From the NCBI GenBank assembly GCA_013339895.1, contig JABACO010000002.1, positions 16,864,437-16,928,436 of the forward strand: a DNA stretch of 64,000 nucleotides, in the 5' to 3' direction. Source of the stretch: Ephydatia muelleri (Eukaryota > Porifera > Demospongiae > Spongillida > Spongillidae). Shown here piece by piece: positions 47,095 through 57,700 of this stretch. The translations under genes were made by a program, and so were the position numbers. The first letter of the stretch is position 1, and every line of letters starts with the position of its first letter. The notes below the pieces were generated by a model, which was not told the origin of the DNA, searched no databases, and saw only the letters and a program-made list of their open reading frames with translations.

Positions 47095-47475
47095 TGTTAA
47101 CATCTCTTCTGATGTCAAAAATCTTGATCAGGTGATCCCTGGCAGCGCTTGTCAGCCAGTTTCCATTGTGGTTCTATCACACACACATCACAGTAGCCTT
47201 GCAAAGTTAGAAAGGATTGTGTGAAAGTGAAACTGAACTCTCATATGCTATCCAGCAGAAATATCATTGCACAGTTCTTGGCTATGACCACATGCATGCA
47301 TAATGCTCATGGTCACACTGCCAAATGGGGATGGGCCCCATAGGGACACATCTTGCAGGCACTCAGTCCAGCCCTGAGGTCCCAGAGCTTCACTGACTGC
47401 TGGTAGACATTGCTCCCCCCCCCCCCCCCCACCCGACACAACTAATCCTTTTGTAAGGGTGCCAGTCCAAAGACT
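47095..47475 (-). pseudogene. WDR33-like (polyadenylation factor) WD40 gene fragment
   Basis: On the minus strand, DVKSLDWHPYKRIS (about 47474-47433) follows an acceptor-like CACCTGCAG. QSVKLWDLRAGLSACK comes next (47399-47352). Then an exon 47173-47095 reads HNGNWLTSAARDHLIKIFDI and ends at a GTAAGT donor. The order and wording match successive WD40 blades of WDR33, a subunit of the mRNA polyadenylation complex. A C homopolymer (47415-47430) lies inside the first exon and puts its two halves out of frame. Other blades were not found on either side, so this is a fragment or a badly assembled gene. Confidence 0.55.
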
Positions 47476-47479
47476 TCAC

Positions 47480-48660
47480 ATCTGCAGGTGGAGGAGTGGT
47501 TAGGTGAGAGGGAGGAGGCAAAAAAAGAAATAAATTAGCAAGGTAAGAGGAAGTGAGATGAGGAGTTACAAGAGGTGAGAGGAAAACACCAATAAGTTGT
47601 TTGGCTACTGCTACAGACTACCAGACCAAGCCAGTGTGCATGCTGATGTTTTAGTAAAGCTGATTTCCAATGACAAGAAGCATGTACAAAACACCCCCAT
47701 TGATGATCGAGTATGACATCACTCCCAGCCCACCATCACTCCCATCCCACCATCACCCCTAACCCTCCTTCAGATCATGACTTCATACACACACACACAT
47801 GCACACACACACATACACACATACATCTAGCACGAGATGTCCAGTTCCAATCTATAGTCTGTCCAGATTGCCCAAACACTATAGACTATTTGAGACCCAC
47901 GTGAGTGAAAGAAACAAGTGACACACTCACGTGCAAAATACATGCACCCATGTGCACTAACATTCACATGCATATACATGCACACATGCACACGCGTGTG
48001 CATGTGTGCACATAACGTGCACACAACACATACACTGATACATTTACTCATGAATACATTCACACACACACACAAGCACACACAAATACACACACATGCA
48101 AACACACAACATGTGCACACAACATGCACACGCATACAACATACTACACACATGCACACACACATATTATACACACCATCATTCACCCACACACATTCAC
48201 ACTGTGTACACATATATGTGCATGCACACACCAACACACATACACACACATACCACACACTCACCTATACACAAACACATGCACACACACACACACAACA
48301 TGCACACATGCAAACATATACTGGTACATGCAAATACACACACAAATGCCCTCTTAGCTCTGTCCAGTAATATGAGTCCAGTTCATTTCTATTGTCCGTT
48401 CAGCTCGTTGTCCAGCTCATGTGCATGCATGCATTGCAAGCACTTTGAAAACTATAGTACCGTGAAGTCCAAAAACGAATACAACAACTAGGCATGTTTA
48501 CTACATGAATCACACAGTTAGGCCTATAAAGTTGTGGGCAGGCTGGTTGTATGAGCTATTTCTATTTCTTAGTTTGGTGGTAGTCTGGTAAATATATAAG
48601 AAATCGCAAGCCATATATGCAGGCTCGGGCCACACAGCCATGCCCATGGGGGATCATACG
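47480..48660. other. Intergenic with CA-rich microsatellites
   Basis: Long irregular CA/ACATGC repeats run from about 47787 to 48345. The long His/Thr-rich plus-strand and Cys/Val-rich minus-strand frames are repeat translations. No further WDR33-like exon was recognised here. Confidence 0.6.
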
Positions 48661-48671
48661 CAGGCCCGAAG

Positions 48672-49402
48672 TAGTCTGGGGACCCTAGGTCTGGAACCAC
48701 GCGTATACCAAACTTGATATTGTATGTTTATATGATTTCATCATCCGCAAAACCGCGCTCTCACGTGAATCGAATCAACACCCAATCATACTATTAATCT
48801 GGGGACCAGTATACGTGTAGAAGACAAAACAAGAAAGCTGTCAGCATGAGCGCTAGCATCTCTGAACCTGGGACGATCGGCGCCTCTATAGCTTCTCCAC
48901 CTTCAGTCACGGTAGGGTGACTTGTTTACACCTGTGAAATGTCCATGCACTTGTAACTCTTTTTGCCGTTGCGCATACCGCTTATGATTCATTTGGTAAT
49001 AGTCTTATTGTTTGTACTTTTGAATTCAGGCAGCTCTTGTACACATAGTAGCCCTGGCCAATTAACAACATTACGTGCCTACAGGCTAGTAATTTGCTAT
49101 TGCCAGAATATCATGGGTTTTTTTTTTTTGCCAGATTGAGATAGAGATAGAGTACCCCTCTGGAATGAAATCGTCTTAGGTTCAGAGATGCTAGCGCTCA
49201 TGCTGACAGCTTTCTTGACTTGTCTTCTACACGTATACTGGTCCCCAGATTAGTGTGATTGGGTGTTGATTCGATTCACGTGAGAGCGCGGTTTTGCGGA
49301 TGATGAATATCATATAAACATACAATATCAACAAAAAACTAATCAGAACAAGTTTGGTATACGCGTGGTTCCAGACCCTACATCATGCGGGTCCACAGAC
49401 TA
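48672..49402. mobile_element. Mutator-like foldback element with 9-bp target duplication
   Basis: A 731-base non-coding element has arms of about 220-240 bases in inverted orientation (48672-48890 and 49165-49402). Shared stretches include GGTCTGGAACCACGCGTATA, CTCACGTGAATCGAATCAAC and AAGCTGTCAGCATGAGCGCT. Both ends read TAGTCTG. It is flanked by perfect 9-base direct repeats GGCCCGAAG (48663-48671 and 49403-49411). Long TIRs plus a 9-bp duplication are the hallmark of Mutator-like elements. No transposase is present. Confidence 0.85.
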
Positions 49403-49411
49403 GGCCCGAAG

Positions 49412-50290
49412 TTGACTGCTGGTATCGCGGGCGTCCACTTCCCCGCTGAGGCCCGCTCTTTGTATCGAGCCCGAAAGTGGAAACGTACAGCATCCCCGGC
49501 GTTTAGTATCGATCGGGCCAGAAAGGTACTTCCTCCCCCTCCCCCCCCCCTTTTTTTTACAGCAGTCCTATTAATCAATGCCCCATGAGAATCTCCCTCG
49601 ATCGACCACTGCGCGAACAGTGACTGCCATTTATAGGATGCCAAACCTAACTTGACTACCGGCATACTGTAGCGCACCGCAAACGTCGATTGGAGAGACA
49701 TCTACGGTATACTTAGGCCCCATATACTAGGTATGCGGGTCAAGCTATGGTTGTTACGCACATGTACAGCACCTAAGCACCTCAGTTAGCTGAGTGAGTC
49801 TGATTCAGGGAAGCATTGCAGCAGAGATACTCACGCCCGTTAAAACGTCCATTACGTCATGCAATCATTGTGAAGAATTAATAATGGAGACATTCAGTAC
49901 CTCAACCACTAAAAGTGACTCAGGAACCTAGAGAAGTAGGCAAAAGAGTGCTTTATGGTAACATACACCTGCCTCGATGATCTGGTAACGCTTTATACCA
50001 CAACTATCACAGATCCTGAGAAAAATGTACAAACGTCTTGAAAAAACTACAGGTGTCTATGGACGTGTTGTTTTAGGGCCATGGAACCCACAGATAGACC
50101 ATGCAATTTTTTGTTTCATCAATAAAGCATAGCTTATGATGTGCTTCACTATATTTTTGTCATTTCTATCCTTTCCTGATTTAGGTTGAACAGAAATGCA
50201 CTTTGTTCCATACATTTCAATGGACGCGTGCGCTGAAAATTAACGGATCGATGTTTGCAATGACGCGCGTCAGGAATACGTCACGAGCGT
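49412..50290. other. Intergenic, no gene seen
   Basis: Short frames at 49385-49588 (plus) and 49378-49701 (minus) overlap the element edge and show no domain. Nothing else was recognised. Confidence 0.4.
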
Positions 50291-50299
50291 CCGAAATTT

Positions 50300-50660
50300 C
50301 TGGCAATGCACAAATTCTCCGAAGCTGTTTACAGAGAACGTTTCCCTGAAACGCTTATTCCTCATAATACCGCAATAATTGCCAACGCCCTCGACACTGC
50401 TAATTGAAATTGCTCATGAACATGGCTTCTGGTAACTCGAGTCCGACCATGCGTGAAGAAAGTGTCGTTGCATGATTGCAGTACTATGTGGAATAAGCGT
50501 TTCGGGGAAACTATCTTTGTAAACAGCTTTGGGAATTTGACAAGTAAATAAACTTTCCAGCTCTGAATAAACTGTTGACTCCAAAAACGTTAATGGTTAG
50601 ATTTTAAGAAGTGCATGGCATTATAGCAGCTACGGCGCAATATTGCGCTGTTGCCCGCGA
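50300..50660. mobile_element. Foldback MITE, GTTTCCCCGAAACGC family (copy 3)
   Basis: The left arm (CCGAAGCTGTTTACAGAGAA, TATTCCTCATAATACCGCAA, GCCAACGCCCTCGACACT) and right arm (AAGTGTCG, TATGTGGAATAAGCGTTTCG) match 34064-34507. The left arm is shortened and the right arm has lost part of the GGGCGTTGGC segment. Confidence 0.75.
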
Positions 50661-50813
50661 AAGAGTTAAAGAGATAGATGAATTTAATAGAACAAGTGCT
50701 GGCTTAAATCACCGACGTGGTTTGTTGGTGTAGTTTGTTTTATTCATTTATTTCCACTTGGCTTCCTGTACATGTACTGTATATCACGTATGCAATGAAC
50801 CACATACATTATT

Positions 50814-52397
50814 GTCTATTTGCATCCTGAAGTGTGTACAGTGGTACACAAATTACCCCATTCATTTTGTTGCATCATATCTCATACCAGGAGTGAGCAT
50901 TTAACACAATTTTTGAAAATCTATACCCCCTGTGGTGATGCTAAATTGTGGCTAAACTTCTCATGAATATGCTAATTTTGGCTTATTGCAATAACTGTTC
51001 ATAATTCAGTTATCCACAGCACTACAGAACACTGCAAAAGTGAGAGATTTAAAAAACATGATGGGAGCATTCTCAATAAGTCAAATTTTATACATATAGT
51101 TTGTTTTGTATGTACATTACAAAAATGCTGTTTCTTTTGAGTAATCACTTTTACTTTCAAATGCTCTAATTTGTGTACACCTGTACACAAATTACATTGC
51201 TTTACGTTAGTAGTATTATGCTTTCAAAAAAGTCTTGAAAGTCATAGAGGGCATGATATAGTAACTATGTATTGTGAAATTATTCATGTGGTTCTATCAA
51301 GAAAGTTTTGCAGTAAAATGTGTACAGGTGTACACAAATTAGTCCTATGTAGAAGAATGATGTTTATTGCAAAATAAATTCAAATTCAAATCACTTATAT
51401 GCATCCAAAATCAACAACAATGCAACTGACACTTCCTCTACCTATGCCTCCACAACTAGTACTCACACCTCCACTAGTACTCGCGCCTCCACTAATACTC
51501 GTGCCTCCACTAGTACTCACACCTCCACTAGTACTTGCGCCTCCACTAGTACTCGCGCCTCCACTAGTACTCGCGCCTCCACTAGTACTCGCGCCTCCAC
51601 TAGTACTCGCGCCTCCACTAATACTCGTGCCTCCACTAGTACTCACACCTCCACTAGTACTTGCGCCTCCTCTAGTACTCGCGCCTCCACTAGTACTCGC
51701 GCCTCCACTAGTACTCGCGCCTCCACTAGTACTCGCGCCTCCACTAGTACTTGCGCCTCCACTAGTACTCGTGCATCCACTAGTACTCGTGCCTCCACTA
51801 GTACTTGCGCCTCCTCTAGTACTCGCGCCTCCACTAGTACTCGCGCCTCCACTAGTACTCGTGCCTCCACTAGTACTCGCGCCTCCACTAGTACTTGCGC
51901 CTCCACTAGTACTCGCGCCTCCACTAGTACTCGTGCCTCCACTAGTACTCGCGCCTCCACTAGTACTTGCGCCTCCACTAGTACTCGTGCCTCCACTAGT
52001 ACTCGTGCCTCCACTTGCGCCTCCACTAGTACTCGCGCCTCCACTAGTACTCACACTTCCACTAGTACTCGCGCCTCTACTACTCGCGCTTCCGCCGTTT
52101 GTTCTGCGTTCTGCGTACACGCGCACCTGCTCTTCTCTCCATCAAAACCACTCGCTAAGATTTATTATTTTTTTAAAGTTTTATTTACTTTTCTAATTAG
52201 TTTAATTGACAGATAACAATCAATTTTTATTGTATGTTTAATTGACCATCTATTATTAATGTATTGTGTACTCATGTATTGATTTTGGAGTTACAATTGT
52301 GATTAATTACAAAGATAAGGTAGGGTAAGTAATTTGTGCTCCCCTGTACACATATACCCTAATATGTGTACAGGTGTACACACGGATGCAAATAGAC
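50814..52397. mobile_element. 1584-bp non-autonomous TIR element carrying a minisatellite
   Basis: It has perfect 14-base terminal inverted repeats, GTCTATTTGCATCC at 50814 and GGATGCAAATAGAC ending at 52397. The flanks are direct repeats ATTATT (50808-50813 and 52398-52403). Copy A has the uninterrupted site (about 36428, CATACATTATTAAAGACAAT). GTGTACAGGTGTACAC-type palindromes occur near both ends and internally (50834, 51172, 51319, 52343-52382) and could be transposase-binding sites. There is no transposase gene. The middle is the 18-base minisatellite. Confidence 0.88.
51450..52085. repeat. 18-base CCTCCACTAGTACTCGCG minisatellite
   Basis: About 35 units differ mainly at one or two positions (CGCGCC, CGTGCC, TTGCGCC, CACACC). 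A multiple-of-three unit without stops keeps frames open on both strands (51399-52196 plus with a PPLVLA repeat; 51395-52126 minus with a GGASTS repeat). These are not called as genes. Confidence 0.93.
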
Positions 52398-52403
52398 ATT
52401 ATT

Positions 52404-54072
52404 AAAGACAATCAAACCTTTTAACATGGATGTGTCTATAACAAGCTGCTGGAGCTTACCCATCTAGAGTGCACAAAGGCATAAATGTATAGTGAGTTGT
52501 TCAAGATACTTTAACTTTTAAACCATTACCATTGCTAATGGTTGGAAACAGATCACGTGAGCGATTGAGCTCTGTACATATGGTCGTCCCCAAAGTTATA
52601 GCCAAGGCTGACAAGGGTTTCGATCACGTTCACCTCCTGTAAGCTCTCTAAAGGACCCTAAACTACATAGATTGAAGTATTCTTGCATTTATATATATAT
52701 GGTTCAGTTTCCGAGAAAATGAAAAGTGGCGTATATACATGTCTAATTATATATTAATACAGTTATACAAATGCTTCACGTTTGAATCGCTAAAACTCCG
52801 TAACAATTTAGTCTATCAACTTCCTATTTCGAACACTTTCTGCCACACCACTTCTCTCTATACGAAAATCGACTTTGGTGTCTTACCCTTGCTCCTTGCC
52901 GACGTTGCAAGGAACAATACCCAGAGGGGTTCAGCTCCCTGCAGAAATGTCCAAATCGCTTCCAAATCGATATGCACGTAAAGGAGTCCTTTACGTGTGT
53001 ACCAATCCATGGAGGTCAGACGCGCTCCCCTAAATAACCAGGCGTGCTGTTTTGCGTACTTAGCCTCAATTATGCATTTTTTATTGATATGTATATGGAT
53101 CGTAAAACCGTGGCTCATATTTGTACGAAGTGCAGTTGTCGAGATTTTATTTTATTTATTTTTATATATTTTTGACCACAATTGGATGTATATCATTTAA
53201 TCCACGCCATCTATCCAAGAACACTTTTGAAGAAAGGTGATTGTACCAATCGCTTCTAAATAAATCCATGCACAGTGTGCTTTTAAGAGTCAGGTAAACC
53301 ATAGATGGTTTCTATATAGGTAAAATGTATTATACATCGTTACCAAAGCGAGTAGTGCGTTATTTAGAATACATCCAATAACATCAGAGTTGGTATTAAA
53401 TAGTCTGGTGCTTACGACTCCATCCTTGATACTTTGGCTACACAATCAGAAAAATTTCACCCCCGTTCGCGCAACGCCTGTTACAGTATGTAAATTTACT
53501 GGGAATATCCAAGAAAAATATGGAAATCTTTGGAAAATTCTGACGCCCGTAGGGCAACGCTTCCGAAACAGATTGTTGAGTATAGTGCAGGGTTTTTTCC
53601 TTAAATGCCTTCACACCATATTAAGCAACGAACGGAATACCTCAGTTCAAAAGCGAAACGATATTTGAAGTAAGCGATCATCAGAAGAGCCCGAGCGCAA
53701 CATGAATCGAATCTCGAAAAGAAGAACTGAGGCCCCAGTATGCTACAGCTACAGAGCTGATCCCGAAAAGAATATGACCTCTGTATGCGACTGGTACAAT
53801 GTTGATATTGAATCGAAGCGATCTGCTAAAAGTTAGCGATCATATCAAGACGACCTCGAGGTAAACATGCATGCTGCTAAAAAGCATTAGTATAGCAAAG
53901 CATTTCTCAGGAACGTCGAGGCCATACTAAGAGCTCGAGCTCTTGGAAACTTAATCAGAAACCATGCGTGCTAAGTAATAGCCAGGTGTTTAGTGAGTGC
54001 ACATTCCACATCAGATCCGCGGCCTATCACGCGTAAGTCGAGCTAGCTGTCAGTGAACGTTGTAACTGAATC
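52404..54072. other. Non-coding part of copy C
   Basis: It matches 36428-37110 and 37940-38940 of copy A. Short frames (52739-52981, 52858-53118, 53390-53668) are not conserved as proteins between the copies. The CGATCATATCAAGACGACCT block lies at 53837. Confidence 0.55.
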
Positions 54073-54128
54073 GCCAATGGCTTGTGTTTTTGTTGACCAA
54101 TAGGTCAGCAAAAACATAAGCCCTTGGC
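54073..54128. promoter_or_regulatory. Upstream palindrome (copy C)
   Basis: GCCAATGGCTTGTGTTTTTG and AAAACATAAGCCCTTGGC flank GACCAATAGGTC. It ends 79 bases before the ATG at 54208. Confidence 0.55.
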
Positions 54129-54207
54129 ATGTCGTGTTGCGGTGTCGACGGCATAGAATGCATATGGTCTCTCTGTACTATTTACTCCCTGAACTCAAAA
54201 CACCGAG

Positions 54208-54849
54208 ATGGCTACTGCTCTCCTCCTTCTCTGCGTGATCTCACTGGCTTCATATTCAGCCCAAGCTCTCCCGCACCCTATGCTGGGTCTGTACGAGAAT
54301 CCGGAAAGCATGTCTGAGGAATCGGAACAAGTAGCGGAGATGGACACAAGCGAGATCTCTGCCTTCGACACTGACGTCATTGACGCGCAGGCCGTAACAA
54401 TCACTAATTGCGGCATTGCCGGAAACATCGTCCAAGCCGCCCTCCAATTTGGACTTGCATTCGTCCCGAATTCGGGTATCGTTGGAGTTAGTGTCAATTG
54501 CGCGTTGCGGGTAGGCTCTTACGTGTGCACCAATGTCGCGGTGTCAGTTAGAGGGGTCCAGTACACCAGTGTCAGGGCTTGCGTAGCGCCAAGTAAGTTC
54601 ATGTTATTGCAATCCGTGAAACGTGTTAATTAAATCGAATGACCCATTTCTTTTATAGATGGCAACGTCTGTGTGAAAGTGAACGCTGCTCCCAGGTGTC
54701 AACCACGTGGGCTAGCAGCAGCTATTCCGCTGTCTATTCCCGTTCAGACTAAGAACGTGCCAGCAACGTTGAGGTTGGACTTGTTGGGCAATAACCCTTG
54801 CGTCGCCGTTAACTTCGCCCCCAACGCCGCCCCCTGCGCCCGAATGTGA
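54208..54849 (+). CDS. Small secreted protein with eight cysteines (copy C)
   Basis: Exons 54208-54592 and 54659-54849 encode 191 residues, with the same lengths and phase as copy A. All eight cysteines of the mature part, the signal peptide and the acidic pro-region are kept. By eye the proteins differ at about seven positions: His16Tyr and Asp to Gly near residue 27; Val to Ala at two sites (ISVF/ISAF and VVVS/VAVS); Lys to Asn (TKKV/TKNV); and Thr to Ala and Ser to Pro near the C-terminus. The intron differs by about one base. Both copies are therefore recent and look functional. The TATA-like box is altered to TATTTACT. Confidence 0.8.
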
Positions 54850-55284
54850 ATGGATTCTTTGGTTTCCAGTTGATAGTAGTTACGCTATACATAGACACTG
54901 CTTAGCTGTAGGCTTCCTTAGATTGCGCTGCAGTTGAACTACATGTACAATTTACATGTGTATAGGGAATTGTATGGCCGTTAGCTGTGAACACCATTAA
55001 TTAAAATTGAACGCAAGTTTTATCTGCCACTTTGAACCTTTATCAACTCGTACGAATGGAGATTAATTTCACCAATATCTTCCGTCGATGTCTCGTGAAA
55101 TGTTATTAATGAAGATTAAATAATTTGCTGGCGGATATCGTTATGCGCAGGGACAACTTAGCTTACCCAATTAAAGTATACAATTCTTCTATTGAGATAG
55201 AGATTTGCAATTCCCGGATCCCGGATTGAGTGGTGGTGCTTAAACTGTCCCAGCTACGTATAATAGTTGGATGCTAAATCAGTA

Positions 55285-55523
55285 TATGGAATCGTATACA
55301 TTATAAATTTGTCAGTACGCGCAATACAAATGTAACGCTTGCGTTGAAATGTATGGCTAATTAAAAATTCAGAGCCTTACAACTCCATGACAGATACTCC
55401 GATTCTCAGTGCGTAAGAAGCAAGTATGTAGAGGACATTTCAGACTTCGAGAATATCAACAAAAAAGAATTGAAACCTAAAAAGAACATGCGTTAGGTCT
55501 CTTTTCGCAAAAACGATCCCATA
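55285..55523. mobile_element. TIR element, TATGGGATCG family (copy 3)
   Basis: TATGGAATCGTATACATTAT at the left and AAACGATCCCATA at the right are imperfect inverted ends. Internal sequence equals 40398-40630. Since it lies at the same place in copies A and C, it was present before the duplication. Confidence 0.75.
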
Positions 55524-55719
55524 TGTTGAAAAAGCATCGCATTTGCAATTAGACATGCTGAAATGTAGCACTGTATCAGCGATAGGAAGATAGAGAAACC
55601 CGCATTGATTGGTAACCTAGCGGTGCGACAGCAAAATAATAATAATTACTTATGTATAATAATATTGTTTGTTCATCCACCAATCTGGCCACCAATCTCA
55701 TACCCTGTTCATCTGGGTA

Positions 55720-56200
55720 TGGCCACCAATCTCATACCCACCTTGCCAATGCTGTGAAGATATTTAACTCGTGTAGCACCATCTGACCATTCAATGCTCC
55801 ACTGCATTTCAATAATGATTCGAATAAATAAATAAATAAATAAAATAATATTAATAATTGTGTGTCTGTGTGTGCTGATCTCACAAGGCAGGTGTTCAGT
55901 TTGCCATATAAGTAATGTACTTTGGCTTGCCAGCCTAGAGCAAAACTTTTCACGGCCTCTTGACCCCATGCACCATAGGTCTCAACGACCAAAGGGATAC
56001 AAACTCAACCTAGATCTCCACATTTGCCATCATTACTGTTGTGCTTCCTGATCTCAGTGGCATGAGCAGCTGCTCCTGGAGTTACTCCACAAGTTGAGTG
56101 AATTAAGCGGTGAGGTCACCAAAAAGTCAAATGCTGCAGGCTTGCCTAGTGACCAGTTGTGGACAAGAACGGTCTTGAGTGGTCATGATCTTGAGTTAGG
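55720..56200 (-). pseudogene. Decayed retroelement endonuclease-like domain
   Basis: The minus strand reads VLVHNWSLGKPAAFDFLVTS, then degenerate sequence, then VVETYGAWGQEAVKSFALGW. This is the PADVL..W/AAFD..VTSPL and VVETYGAWG part of the family seen at 60.8 and 63.1 kb. Several stops and shifts break it. A (AAAT)n run lies at 55825-55845. Confidence 0.6.
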
Positions 56201-56529
56201 TTATTGCATGCCTACTTCAACTTGGGTACTTAGGTGAGCCAAGTGACACGAATCAGCAAAAAATCCCTCAACAGTTATGATGATGTACAACAGCTCCTTG
56301 TTTGCATGTGGTAGCATGGTGACCTAGGATCCAGGATGGAATCTGGGGAATCGGAACAATGAGAGCCACCTGACGTGTCTAAGCCAAGCCACCATTTGAG
56401 AGCAACATGGTGCTGATTTGGTTCAAAGTGGAGACCAAGACCTTCTGAGGGGACAGCTGAAAGCTATGATGAAGGATGAGGGGCAGAGATGGATAGTAGG
56501 TGTGTCCTATCAGCCACTGAGGACATGTT

Positions 56530-57115
56530 TAACTTGGGCATGAAATTATATAAGATGGAGTCCAGTGAGATCTTTCCTCTGTCTGTCTAACTGCTGCACC
56601 TGCAACCACACCCGCTTCAGACAAAATAGTTGATATAAGCGGAGAATATGGACACATCAATGGCTGCAGGCTTATCGCTAGTGAACCAGATTGGAATGCG
56701 GGCCTTGTTAGCCTCTTTTTCATGACCCAAACCAGCACCAGCTTCCAGTTTTGATTTCAACAGAGCTATTTTGCAAAATTCAAATATAACATTACGTAGA
56801 GTATTAGGCGAGCCGCTACATCTCATCAAAATTTGCAGGCAACTGCATGGCGTGCATCCAGAGCTTTGATACCCCTCCTTCTGGTGTTAGAGGCAGACCA
56901 AGCCAGAGAAAGCACACATGTAGTGATCCGATCTGCTCCCAACTGGGTTGGAAGTGAATTCCACTAGTGGTGGAGACATTTGGTGCATGGGGAAAAACAG
57001 CAGGCCAGTTTTTTGCACAACTAGCGGTACGACTTGCGGCACAAGAAAATTCCACAATGGCTACCATGCTATATTCCATCAACTACAAACTATTATTTAA
57101 TTAAAGTCTGCAGGC
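56530..57115. pseudogene. Rearranged retroelement pieces in both orientations
   Basis: The minus strand from about 56915 holds WLGLPLTPEGG and (56829-56620) NTLRNVIFEFCK, then KPAAIDVSI. The plus strand at 56930-57110 holds the C-terminal part of the same domain (IPLVVETFGAWGKTAGQFFA). The pieces come from at least two insertions placed head to tail with inversion. All are dead. Confidence 0.5.
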
Positions 57116-57124
57116 ACCATATTT

Positions 57125-57700
57125 GTAGCTAGAATAGCCCTTGCGATGGCTCTCACCAGGGTGATATTCAGCCTCCCAAACATGACATTATCACCCTGGC
57201 TTTGTGGTGTGAGGAGTCCAAGGCTAGACATGTGGTGAGTAGAGTGAAGGTTTGCCTGGCTTCCTCACCCCAGTTACATATGGTTCAACTGCTAGAGGCA
57301 CACACACCCAGCCCAACTCAGCACATATAGGGTCATTGCTGCATGTTTTCTTCTTTCTGCAGCTTCAGCAGCATTTCCCACCCTCTGGCTTGTCTCAGCC
57401 AGAATAACAGAGGAAAGAGGAGATGTTACCTTGATGTCAAACGCAGCCGACTTGCCTTATGCCCAGTCCTTTACTAGCACATCAGCTGGCCGAGAGTGTG
57501 ACATATCAAGTGTAAGACCACTGCTACCCTCCCCTCCACCTTTACACTCAAATGGGCTTGATGGCAAAACCCAACAAAGGCATCTCGCAGGTGGTTATGG
57601 TGGAGAACCACCTGCGAGAGCCATAAGAGAGCTGAGCATCGTGGAGATGGATGGGGAGTTTTGTTAGTCGATGCCAAGAATGCCTTTAATTCCTTCAATA
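57125..57700 (-). pseudogene. Decayed retroelement endonuclease-like domain
   Basis: The minus strand from 57698 reads [20 protein letters not shown], a corrupted central part (ADVL.. and FDIKVTSPL remnants), then the ECAELGWVC and VE-YGAWG-type region down to about 57130. It has the same family order as at 60.8 kb, with stops and deletions. Confidence 0.55.

Larger units (their letters stand above)
50290..55580 (+). repeat. Segmental repeat, copy C
   Basis: It aligns with copy A from the foldback MITE (50300-50660) through the secreted-protein gene (54208-54849) to the TATGGGATCG element (55285-55523). It ends at GACATGCTGAAATGTAGCAC near 55575. Relative to A it has gained the 1584-base TIR element (50814-52397). 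It lacks the hAT element, the 37505 insertion and the 40141 element. Confidence 0.85.

Noticed and set aside
46636-48491. Cys/Val-rich and His/Thr-rich open frames
   Set aside because: Translations of CA/TG microsatellites.
51395-52196. Large Pro/Leu/Val and Gly/Ser/Thr repeat proteins on opposite strands
   Set aside because: An 18-base tandem unit without stops opens several frames at once. There is no signal peptide, domain or splice context, and the array lies within a mobile element.
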